From assembly GCF_011683955.1 (NCBI RefSeq), contig NZ_JAAQPI010000002.1, positions 448,157-512,156 of the forward strand: 64,000 nt of DNA. The letters are read 5' to 3'. The DNA comes from Pseudomaricurvus alkylphenolicus (lineage in GTDB: Bacteria; Pseudomonadota; Gammaproteobacteria; Pseudomonadales; Cellvibrionaceae). Position 1 is the stretch's first letter. The number at the start of each line of letters is the position of its first letter. Made by a program: the position numbers and the translations under genes. Below are positions 30,827 through 40,973 of the stretch, one piece after another. Under the pieces are notes generated by a model. It had not been told where the DNA came from. It saw only the letters and a program-made list of their open reading frames with translations, and did not search any database.

Positions 30827-31522
30827 ATGAGCGATCAAACCCTTATTGATACCGAAAGCGCCATCACTGAAGAACAGGTGGTGGAGTACCTGCGCCAACA
30901 TCCGGACTTTTTTGTGAAACAGCCCGGCCTGCTGGCGGATTTGCGCCTTCCCCATGAGAGCGGTCAGGCCATCTCCCTGGTGGAACGGCAGGTGTCGATA
31001 TTAAGGGAGCGCAACATGGACATGCGCCACCGGCTCAGCAAGCTGCTGGACAACGCCCGTGACAACGACCGGCTGTTTGATAAAACCAAACGCCTGGTGT
31101 TGGCACTGCTACAGGGAAAAACACTGGAAGACACCGTCGATGCACTCATGTACAGCTTCGGCAATGATTTTAAGATTCACTACACCACACTGCTGATATA
31201 CGGCGATCCCGCTCGCTTGCCCAACTCTGCCGCCAGAGTTGAACCACTGAGCAAGGCCCGCGAACACATTGCCCAGATTCTCAAGAGCAACAAACCGCTT
31301 TGTGGTTCATTTAACGCCGCCGAAGTCGCCTACCTGTTCCCCGATCACAGCAGCGCTGTGGGTTCAATGGCGCTGGTTCCTCTGATTCATGGCAACAGCT
31401 TTGGTTTACTGGCCATTGCCAATCGCGACCCTCACTATTACGCCTCAAGCATGGGTACGCTGTTTCTGAGCTACATCGGCGAAGTGCTGAACCGCATTCT
31501 GCCGCCACATCTCGAGTCCTAA
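30827..31522 (+). CDS. DUF484 (GAF-like) protein
   Basis: A 231-residue cytoplasmic protein of the DUF484 family: N-terminal helical part (EQVVEYLRQHPDFF) and a GAF-like C-terminal domain. It always sits between dapF and xerC in gammaproteobacteria, here 3 bases after dapF and 38 before xerC. Function unknown; no catalytic residues recognised. Confidence 0.9.
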   Translation: MSDQTLIDTESAITEEQVVEYLRQHPDFFVKQPGLLADLRLPHESGQAISLVERQVSILRERNMDMRHRLSKLLDNARDNDRLFDKTKRLVLALLQGKTLEDTVDALMYSFGNDFKIHYTTLLIYGDPARLPNSAARVEPLSKAREHIAQILKSNKPLCGSFNAAEVAYLFPDHSSAVGSMALVPLIHGNSFGLLAIANRDPHYYASSMGTLFLSYIGEVLNRILPPHLES

Positions 31523-31560
31523 GCTACTTTCGATCAACGGCTGAACGGGAGGAACCGGCA

Positions 31561-32490
31561 ATGGACACCGACGTTACTACGGTAGACCATGCTGCTGGGT
31601 GCTTTCTTGAATTTCTCCGGGTTGAGCGTCAAGCCTCTATATATACCCTGGAAAACTACGAGCGTGATCTCAGGCGGCTGTTGAAGTTTGCTGATGATCA
31701 AGGGCTGCTGTTGTCCGATTGCCGCCATCACCATATTCGCAGCTGTTTGGGCGCGTTACACCGCAAGGGATTAAGCCCTCGCAGCCTGCAACGCTGGCTT
31801 TCTGCAGTGCGCAGCCTGTTCCAGTTTTGCCTCAAACGGCACTGGGTCGAGGTGAATCCCTGCACAGGTATCCAGGCTCCAAAGGCCGCAAAGACTTTAC
31901 CCAAAGCACTGGATGCCGATCAGGCAACCCGATTTGTAGAAGTTTTGGGCGATGATTTTCTATCCTTGAGAGATCGAGCCTGTGTAGAGCTGTTCTACTC
32001 TTCCGGCCTGCGCCTGAGTGAGTTGAGTCAGCTCGATTGGCGGGACCTGGACCTGAACCAGGGCCAAGTGAGGGTGATGGGGAAAGGGCGCAAGACAAGG
32101 GATCTGCCAATAGGCCAGTACGCGCTTGAGGCCCTGCGCAACTGGCAGCAGATGCAACGGGCAGACTGCGGAGAGGTGGAGGCCGTTTTCACCTCCCGCT
32201 CTGGTAAGCGTCTGACCAACCGTAGTATACAATCCCGGTTTGAACGCCTAAGTATCAAACAGGGGCTTGAGCAGCCGGTCCACCCTCATATGCTCCGCCA
32301 CTCCTTTGCCAGCCATCTGCTGGAATCCAGCGGCGACCTGCGCACCGTGCAGGAGCTGTTGGGGCACAGCGACCTGGCCACCACGCAGATCTATACCCAT
32401 TTGGACTTCCAACATCTGGCCAAGGTTTACGACTCAGCCCACCCAAGGGCACAACGGCAATCGTCCACAGAGGACGATGATCTCCCCTGA
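31561..32490 (+). CDS. xerC: Tyrosine recombinase XerC
   Basis: A 309-residue site-specific recombinase that, with XerD, resolves chromosome dimers at dif. The N-terminal SAM-like domain and catalytic domain are intact: Arg in SGLRLSEL, H-x2-R in HMLRHSF, His in LGHSDL and the nucleophile Tyr in TTQIYTH. GGAGG lies before the ATG. The stop directly abuts the stop of sutA on the other strand. Confidence 0.96.
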   Translation: MDTDVTTVDHAAGCFLEFLRVERQASIYTLENYERDLRRLLKFADDQGLLLSDCRHHHIRSCLGALHRKGLSPRSLQRWLSAVRSLFQFCLKRHWVEVNPCTGIQAPKAAKTLPKALDADQATRFVEVLGDDFLSLRDRACVELFYSSGLRLSELSQLDWRDLDLNQGQVRVMGKGRKTRDLPIGQYALEALRNWQQMQRADCGEVEAVFTSRSGKRLTNRSIQSRFERLSIKQGLEQPVHPHMLRHSFASHLLESSGDLRTVQELLGHSDLATTQIYTHLDFQHLAKVYDSAHPRAQRQSSTEDDDLP

Positions 32491-32691
32491 TTAAATCGGG
32501 CGGCTGGTGTAGTTATTACCGGGCTTCTGAGGAGGATCCGCGGTAACGTGCGGATCAACCTTCTCGATTTTGCCGCCTTTGGCCAAAAACGCTTCGATTT
32601 CGGCCTGCAGCTGGTCTCTTTCTTTCTTGCGAGCACCCACCGTGTGTTCCTCAGGACGCTCGTTTTTTCCTTCGAAAATATCCTGACTCAT
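32491..32691 (-). CDS. sutA: Short SutA-like RNA polymerase-binding regulator
   Basis: A 66-residue protein whose C-terminal half (ARKKERDQLQAEIEAFLAKG, then DPHVTADPPQKPGNNY..SRPI) closely follows the C-terminal half of Pseudomonas SutA (family pattern KERDAL..EFL.RGGK...VVADPPKKP...SRPI). SutA binds RNA polymerase and helps transcription initiation in slow-growing cells. Pseudomonas SutA has a long acidic N-terminal tail; here only ~20 residues precede the conserved part. AAGG lies about 10 bases upstream of the ATG. It is tail-to-tail with xerC. Confidence 0.8.
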   Translation of the reverse strand: MSQDIFEGKNERPEEHTVGARKKERDQLQAEIEAFLAKGGKIEKVDPHVTADPPQKPGNNYTSRPI

Positions 32692-32936
32692 TGTGACGAA
32701 CCTTCCACATCTCTCTGGCGGCCCTAAGGCCGTAAAATCGCTGTTAGGACAAGTCTCTTTTGCAGGTTTTGACTACAGCCGAGACCGCAATCGCCGTTAT
32801 TTATAGTTCAATTTTCGTGTCATTTTCCACCGATAATCGGTGAATTTTTTAGGCTATTTTGATCTAGATTTAGAAGGTATTCTGTCAGAGTAGTTATTAC
32901 TTGCCTGCTTGCTCAGGCCAGCCTTGGAGATTGTAC

Positions 32937-33596
32937 ATGGGTGCCAAATTCCATTTGCCCGCTGCCCTGGCGCAGCGGCCCCGACCTGGCATTCTGGTGA
33001 GCGCCTGCCTCGCAGGGGATCGCGTACGTTATGACGGCACAGACAAAGCTTTACCCGACCTCATGCCGTTGCTGGAGTCGCATCTGCGGGTGCAGCGCCT
33101 GTGCCCAGAGGTTGCTGCCGGTCTGGGTGTTCCCAGGCCGCCGGTGCAATGGGTCGAAAGCGGCCACGATCAAAGGCTTCTCGGGGTCGAAGACAGTTCA
33201 CTGCGGGTTGATCCCGCTCTCCAACAGGTCGCCGACGACTGGTGCCAAAAGGGAAGTGATATTGTCTGCGGAATACTTAAAGCTCGCTCACCCAGTTGTG
33301 GTTCTGGCACCACACCCATTTATGACACCGCCGGCAAGGTGATCAGAATGGCAGATGGACTGTTTGCAAGGGAGATCAAGCGTCAACGGGGCATCTGTGT
33401 GATAGACGAAAGTTTTTTTTGCCATCGGCAAGCTGGCCACTGGTTTATTCTTGGCTGCTATCTGGCGAATGATGACTCAATCCCGGATGAGCTGGCTGGC
33501 CTGTTAGGTTGGCAAGGGGATCTGGAACAATTCCTCAGCACTGCCCCCAACCAACAGTCGATCAGGCTGGAAGCCTGTTCAGCTGAAGGTAAATAG
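32937..33596 (+). CDS. DUF523 family protein
   Basis: A 219-residue cytoplasmic protein with the DUF523 pattern: ILVSACLAGDRVRYDG, CPEVAAGLGVPRPP and LKARSPSCGSG. Several conserved Cys/Asp suggest a ligand or metal site; function unknown. GGAG lies eight bases upstream of the ATG at 32937; the open frame from 32901 uses TTG and is not preferred. The 245 bases between sutA and this gene hold the divergent promoters; no motif recognised. Confidence 0.88.
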   Translation: MGAKFHLPAALAQRPRPGILVSACLAGDRVRYDGTDKALPDLMPLLESHLRVQRLCPEVAAGLGVPRPPVQWVESGHDQRLLGVEDSSLRVDPALQQVADDWCQKGSDIVCGILKARSPSCGSGTTPIYDTAGKVIRMADGLFAREIKRQRGICVIDESFFCHRQAGHWFILGCYLANDDSIPDELAGLLGWQGDLEQFLSTAPNQQSIRLEACSAEGK

Positions 33597-33675
33597 CGCT
33601 GAAATGATGATAGTCAGAGAGCGCAGGGAGGCGGACTGAGAGACAGCAACGCCTCAATGCGGGATCGATGCAGAA

Positions 33676-35603
<1,928 letters not shown>

Positions 35604-35634
35604 TGCGTTTCTCCGGGAAAGTAATATTTAGAAT

Positions 35635-35985
<351 letters not shown>

Positions 35986-36023
35986 TTAATGACGCGGACC
36001 TCGCGTCGCCTTGATTCAGAAGA

Positions 36024-36042
36024 GCCGGGCATGAAGCCCGGC
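36024..36042 (-). other. Hairpin between torF and glnK
   Basis: GCCGGGC and GCCCGGC pair around a 5-base loop. On the minus strand a T-containing but not pure T stretch follows. It may attenuate transcription from torF into glnK-amtB, or protect the torF mRNA end. Confidence 0.4.
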
Positions 36043-36064
36043 CGTTTCCAATTAGTGAGAAGTT

Positions 36065-36697
36065 TTACAGGTCGAAAGACTTGCCGATTGAGAAAACGAT
36101 GGCTTCGTCTTCATCGCCGGCAATATCTTCGTCTGGGAAGATGAAGGAGATACCTGCGTCAAAGCCACCAATTTCGGTGCCGTACCCAGCTTCGAAATAG
36201 TCACCTTCGAAGTCCTTGCCGAAAGTACCGTACTTGGCGTAGAAGCCGTTGTGCTCCAGAGTCAGGGCAGCAAAGCTGTAGTCCTGCTCTTCGGCCGGAT
36301 CATCGTAGGTACCGACGCTGTATTCCAGGCTGGCAATGCCATAGCCCAGACCAAAGTTAACTTCCTCGTAGGTTTCGTCGAAGTCACCGGTGTAGTAGTA
36401 GCCGGTGAAACCCAGTGAAGCACTGAAACCGGACTCGGTTTCGATGCCATAACCAAAGTACCCGTCTACTTCCAGGCCATCACCTACATCAGCAGTCCAG
36501 GCACCTACGTAGAAACCGCCATTTTCGTAATCGATACCAGCAGAGGCGGAGCTGTTCTTCTGGAAGAAACCACGGTAGTAGTATTCGGAAGCGTAGCCGA
36601 CATTGGCAGACCAGCTGCCTTCCGCCATTACAGGAGCAGCGCTCATAGCGCCGGTAGCCAGTGCAATTGCAGCCGCTAGTTGGGTCATCTTTTTCAT
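36065..36697 (-). CDS. TorF family putative outer-membrane porin
   Basis: A 210-residue exported protein: signal peptide about residues 1-25 (MKKMTQ...APVMA), then an acidic beta-barrel-like sequence with alternating aromatic strands (SANVGYASEYYYRGF). It fits the TIGR02001/TorF family, often found with glnK-amtB. Its role may be outer-membrane passage of small nitrogen compounds, which is inference. The start at 36697 is chosen because AGAGGAAG precedes it; an in-frame ATG at 36718 lacks a site. Confidence 0.85.
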   Translation of the reverse strand: MKKMTQLAAAIALATGAMSAAPVMAEGSWSANVGYASEYYYRGFFQKNSSASAGIDYENGGFYVGAWTADVGDGLEVDGYFGYGIETESGFSASLGFTGYYYTGDFDETYEEVNFGLGYGIASLEYSVGTYDDPAEEQDYSFAALTLEHNGFYAKYGTFGKDFEGDYFEAGYGTEIGGFDAGISFIFPDEDIAGDEDEAIVFSIGKSFDL

Positions 36698-36798
36698 TTT
36701 ATCTTCCTCTCGTTTCACAAAGTTGTTCTGGAATTCATGGTCAAGTCGGCACCGCTATTTTCAGCTTGTTATGCGTTAAAACGACTTGCCCTGTATTA

Positions 36799-36813
36799 GC
36801 ACATAACTTGCCA
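36799..36813 (-). promoter_or_regulatory. Predicted sigma-54 promoter for torF-glnK-amtB
   Basis: Minus-strand TGGCAAGTTATGTGC places GG and GC with the exact -24/-12 spacing of the sigma-54 consensus (TGGCAC-N5-TTGC). Transcription would start near 36787, about 90 bases before the torF ATG. With an NtrC-like box about 150 bases further upstream this makes a coherent nitrogen-starvation promoter. Confidence 0.6.
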
Positions 36814-36938
36814 ACTTTAAAATTCCCATATAAATCATTGAGTTATAGACGTACCGCACTATGACGGCGCATTCCTCAATGAAGAAGCAGGCGAAGAAGC
36901 CCGCCCCTGGTGCAGATTCTAGTCGCCTGCACCATGAT

Positions 36939-36956
36939 GCGCACAAAAGTGGTGCA
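36939..36956. promoter_or_regulatory. NtrC-like enhancer box
   Basis: GCACAAAAGTGGTGC (36941-36955) fits GCAC-N7-GTGC, as in known NtrC sites. Further GGTGCA/TGCACC half-sites lie at about 36909-36934. The distance of ~150 bases to the sigma-54 start is typical for an enhancer. The 337-base torF-ubiK gap holds this, the promoter and no gene. Confidence 0.5.
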
Positions 36957-37034
36957 TCTGATTAAAGGGCGTTATTAGAACGGATGCGGTAAGATTGTCA
37001 GCTTTAAAGAAGTGGCTTCCTGACGGAAATTTTC

Positions 37035-37265
37035 ATGATTGACCAACTCGCCAAGAGTCTGTTTAACGACCTCAAAATCCTGCTGCCAACCTCGACGGCA
37101 GATTTGCCTGAAAAAGAGCTGCGCAGCCTGCTGGAATCCACCCTGAGACGCATGAATCTGGTTTCCCGGGCGGAATTCGATGCGCAACAGGCGGTGCTGC
37201 AGCGCACACGGGAAAAGCTGGAACAATTGGAGCGCCAACTGGCGGAACTGGAGCAGCAAAGCTGA
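37035..37265 (+). CDS. ubiK: UbiK (YqiC/BMFP) ubiquinone accessory factor
   Basis: A 76-residue protein with an amphipathic N-terminus (IDQLAKSLFNDL), LPEKELRSLLESTL.R and a C-terminal coiled coil (REKLEQLERQLAELEQQ). This is the BMFP family; UbiK helps UbiJ and the ubiquinone-forming enzymes in aerobic conditions. It lies divergent from torF and ahead of comM, as in Pseudomonas. Confidence 0.92.
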   Translation: MIDQLAKSLFNDLKILLPTSTADLPEKELRSLLESTLRRMNLVSRAEFDAQQAVLQRTREKLEQLERQLAELEQQS

Positions 37266-37406
37266 AGACTCAGACTATTGTTTGAAATGACCAGAAAACG
37301 GCCGGTTTAACCCGTTTCCCGGGGATTGAACGCTGGGCAATCCGGCACCGCCTTTCTTATGCTGTGACATTGTTGTAGTCAAAGGAAATCCAAGCAGGAT
37401 GCTGTT

Positions 37407-38933
37407 ATGTCACTGGCCACTCTCCACAGCCGTGCCCGACTGGGTGTGCAGGCTCCTCCGGTCACGGTTGAGGTACATCTTTCCAACGGCTTGCCCGCAC
37501 TTAACATCGTGGGCATGGCTGAAACCGCGGTAAAAGAGTCGAAAGATCGAGTCCGCAGCGCCATCATTAATAGCCAGTTCGACTTCCCCAGCCGGCGTAT
37601 CACGATCAATCTTGCCCCGGCGGATCTGCCGAAAGGCGGTGGGCAGTTTGATCTGCCCATTGCTCTTGGCATTCTTATCGCGTCCGGGCAATTACCTGCG
37701 GACACCTGCGACTCCGTGGAGTTCTTGGGGGAACTGGCACTCAATGGCGATCTGAGGCCGGTGCCCGGTTGCCTGCCCGCAGCGCTGGCGGTAGGGCAAC
37801 TGGGGCGGGCTCTGATTTGCCCCGAGACCAATGCCAAAGAAGCTTGTTTGAGCGAAAGTACACGGGTGTTGGGCGGTTTGAGCCTGCTTCAGGTAGCGGC
37901 GCACCTGAGTGGCGAGAAGCCCATCGAACCTGTTCTTGCCGGTGAGGGCTCAAGTACATCAGAATTGGGGCGGTCGGCAGCGGATCTGCGTGACGTTAAA
38001 GGTCAGGCTCAGGCCAAGAGAGCATTGGAGGTCGCTGCCGCGGGAAATCACCACCTACTGCTGTTTGGTCCCCCCGGTACCGGTAAATCCATGCTGGCCT
38101 CACGGCTGCCGGGGCTGTTGCCAGAACTGGAAAAATCGGAGGCCATTGAGGTCGCCTGTATTCAGTCGTTAACTCGTTCCACACCTCTGGCAGATTACCC
38201 GGCTCGTCCTTTTGCGGCACCTCACCATACGGCATCAGCCGTGTCTCTGGTGGGCGGAGGGTCAGACCCCAAACCCGGAGAGATCTCTTTGGCCCATCAG
38301 GGAGTGCTATTTCTGGATGAGCTTCCAGAGTTTCAGCGACGGGTACTCGAGGTCCTGAGAGAACCCTTGGAGTGTGGTGCCATACGCATTTCCAGGGCCA
38401 GCGCCCAAGTGGACTTCCCGGCCCGCTTCCAGCTCGTAGCAGCCATGAATCCCTGCCCCTGCGGGTATCATAATGACCCCACCCGAAAACAGCGCTGCCA
38501 GTGCAGTGCCAACGATATCCAGCGTTATCGCAATCGTATCTCGGGGCCATTATTGGACCGCATCGATCTGCATGTTCCGGTGTTGCCATTGGAAAAGGGT
38601 GAACTCTACAGCCCCGCCCAAGGGGAGTCGTCTTCGCAGGTCAGGATACGAGTGACCGAGGCCAGATTAAAACAGTTCCAACGGCAGGGTTGCTGTAACG
38701 CTCAACTAAGCCCAAGGCAGCTGCAGCAGCTGTGCCCACTGAACGAACGCCAGCAGCAAATTCTGGAGCACGCCATGCTGACTTTGGGGTTTTCCGCCAG
38801 GGGATTGCATCGTGTCATTAAAGTGGCTCGCACCATCGCCGACTTGAATGACGACGAACAACTGGCAGAGCGTCATTTAATTGAGGCCTTGAACTACCGC
38901 AATCTGGATCGTCAGATGGATACGTCTGCCTGA
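37407..38933 (+). CDS. comM: ComM/YifB Mg-chelatase-like AAA ATPase
   Basis: A 508-residue AAA+ protein. The N-terminal ChlI-like domain (1-165) begins MSLATLHSRARLGV; Walker A GPPGTGKS is at 221-228 and Walker B LFLDELPEF near 305; a C-terminal Mg-chelatase domain with a zinc-like CPCGYHNDPTRKQRCQC cluster is present. ComM is a helicase that promotes branch migration during integration of incoming DNA in natural transformation. Despite the domain name it does not insert magnesium. Confidence 0.95.
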   Translation: MSLATLHSRARLGVQAPPVTVEVHLSNGLPALNIVGMAETAVKESKDRVRSAIINSQFDFPSRRITINLAPADLPKGGGQFDLPIALGILIASGQLPADTCDSVEFLGELALNGDLRPVPGCLPAALAVGQLGRALICPETNAKEACLSESTRVLGGLSLLQVAAHLSGEKPIEPVLAGEGSSTSELGRSAADLRDVKGQAQAKRALEVAAAGNHHLLLFGPPGTGKSMLASRLPGLLPELEKSEAIEVACIQSLTRSTPLADYPARPFAAPHHTASAVSLVGGGSDPKPGEISLAHQGVLFLDELPEFQRRVLEVLREPLECGAIRISRASAQVDFPARFQLVAAMNPCPCGYHNDPTRKQRCQCSANDIQRYRNRISGPLLDRIDLHVPVLPLEKGELYSPAQGESSSQVRIRVTEARLKQFQRQGCCNAQLSPRQLQQLCPLNERQQQILEHAMLTLGFSARGLHRVIKVARTIADLNDDEQLAERHLIEALNYRNLDRQMDTSA

Positions 38934-38972
38934 TTGGTGCCCATCCATCATGGTTGTGGCCTCGCGCCGAAT

Positions 38973-40679
38973 TTATTGGCAATTGCTGACCAAACGGGCG
39001 CTGAGAATCTCACAGAGTACGTGGTAACTGCTGGGTCGATAACCATGAAAACCCTGGAACTGATGGCAACCAAATTGGCGCAGAAGCTCCAGCTGGCGCT
39101 GATTCTCCACACCCTCTGCAATCACCTGTTTACCCAGACTGCGGCCGAGTGCCACCATAGATGACACCAGGAGGGCCTGCTCGCTACTGCGACAGAGGTT
39201 TTCCACCAGCTGGCGTTCTATCTTCAGGGCACTCAGGGGCAGGCGCTGTAGGTTACGCAGAGACGAGTAGCCACTGCCAAAGTCATCCAAGGTGAAGCGG
39301 CAGCCGATTGTCGCCAGAGATTTCATGCATTGCTCTACTTGCTCCGGACTGTGGCGCAGGGCGGTCTCGGTGATCTCAAATTCCAGCTGCACCGGGTTGG
39401 CGCCGGTATCACGGACGATATTGCCAATTCGTTCGACCAGAAGATCGTCGCTGAACTGGCGCAAAGAGAGATTAATGGCCATTTTGAGCTGCCCCAGGCC
39501 CTCTGCCTGAATGCGCTTGAGGTCTTCGATCGCCTGGCGCAGCACCCAATAACCCAATGGCACAATAAGTCCTGTTTCTTCCGCAACGGGCATGAACTCC
39601 TGTGGGTGCACCAGCCCCCGCTCCGGATGGGACCAACGCAGCAACGCCTCCAGCGCCACGACCTCACCTGATCGAAGGTCAACGCGAGGTTGATAATAAA
39701 GGACAAATTCCTGTCGGCGCAGGGCCCGTTGCAAATCCGACTCCAGCTGCAATTGCCGACGTGCCTCGCGATTTAGCTCCTCGGTAAAAAAGTGGTAGTG
39801 GCTGCCACGAAACTGCTTGGCTTCATACATTGCCATATCGGCATGCTTTTGCAGCGTGTTGATGTCACTGCCTGCCTCCGGGTAGACAGCAATACCAATG
39901 CTGCAACCGATCATGACCTGGTGGCTGCCAATCTGGAAAGGGCATGCAAGCACATCGATCACTTTCTCTGCAATATGGGCGATATCTCCTGTTGATTCGG
40001 TATGCTCCAGCAACAGGGTGAATTCGTCGCCGCCAATGCGAGCCACGGAATCACTCTTGCGCATGCAGTCACACAGCCGTTGCGCGCATGTCCGGATCAG
40101 TTCGTCGCCAGCATCATGGCCAAAATTGTCATTTACCTGCTTGAAGCCATCCAGATCCAGGTACATTAAGGTAAAAGGCGCCTGATCACGCTCAGCCAGC
40201 AAAATGGCATGTTCCAGCCGGTCGCGAAACAGAATGCGATTGGGAATGCCGGTCAGAGGGTCATAGTGGGCCAAGCGAGCCAGTTTGTGTTCGGCCGCTT
40301 TGCGTTCAATGGCATAACGCAAGGTTCGCTCCAACAACTGGCAATCGATACGGCCTTTAATGAGGTAGTCGGAGGCCCCTGCCCGAATCGCCGAGCGATC
40401 CACATCGGCTTCCATTTCATTGGTCATCACGATGATGGGGACTTTGCACCCTTGAGCCCTGGCACCAGTGAGCACATCCGCAGCATCGCCGCTGGGCCAG
40501 TGATAATCGAGCAGAATAACGTCAAAGTGCTCGGACAGGGTCTCTTCCAGTGCCCGATCCAGCCGGTCGACCCAGGTCAAGAGGTAATCGGTATGGTGTA
40601 CCTGAGCCAGCAGATTTCGGATCGACTGGTATTCGGACTCCTGCCGATTAATAAGCAGTATCTTGATGAATGTATCCAT
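38973..40679 (-). CDS. REC-GGDEF-EAL response regulator (c-di-GMP turnover)
   Basis: A 568-residue soluble protein. Receiver domain with D near residue 56 (VILLDYHWPSGDA); GGDEF domain with RIGGDEF near 215; EAL domain (~300-560) with VALEALLRW, NLSLRQF, DDFGSGYSSL and VIAEGVENQ. All key EAL residues are there, so it should hydrolyse c-di-GMP; the GGDEF may be active or bind GTP. No paired kinase is next to it. It is convergent with comM, 39 bases apart. Confidence 0.92.
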   Translation of the reverse strand: MDTFIKILLINRQESEYQSIRNLLAQVHHTDYLLTWVDRLDRALEETLSEHFDVILLDYHWPSGDAADVLTGARAQGCKVPIIVMTNEMEADVDRSAIRAGASDYLIKGRIDCQLLERTLRYAIERKAAEHKLARLAHYDPLTGIPNRILFRDRLEHAILLAERDQAPFTLMYLDLDGFKQVNDNFGHDAGDELIRTCAQRLCDCMRKSDSVARIGGDEFTLLLEHTESTGDIAHIAEKVIDVLACPFQIGSHQVMIGCSIGIAVYPEAGSDINTLQKHADMAMYEAKQFRGSHYHFFTEELNREARRQLQLESDLQRALRRQEFVLYYQPRVDLRSGEVVALEALLRWSHPERGLVHPQEFMPVAEETGLIVPLGYWVLRQAIEDLKRIQAEGLGQLKMAINLSLRQFSDDLLVERIGNIVRDTGANPVQLEFEITETALRHSPEQVEQCMKSLATIGCRFTLDDFGSGYSSLRNLQRLPLSALKIERQLVENLCRSSEQALLVSSMVALGRSLGKQVIAEGVENQRQLELLRQFGCHQFQGFHGYRPSSYHVLCEILSARLVSNCQ

Positions 40680-40973
40680 GTCCTGTGAAAGGTGCCGATC
40701 CAGCTGGCGCCAGTGCGTTTGCCCGTAAGTAGTTGTTATTTGGTTGTAATATTCCAGGTGCCAGCCACTCTACACCACCTCCGAAGCAGTTTGAACCGGC
40801 CAAACGGCCATATGACAACAAGTTCCTTTAGCCCACCCTTTGTTCGATTTAGCTATATAAAGAGCACTGATAACCCTGCCGGTCATGTTTAGGAGTTTTG
40901 ATGATCACGGTGCCTTGTTACAATCCCGCCTTCGATTTTTCACTGCTCTTCTCTCTAGTATTTCCAGGGTGAT

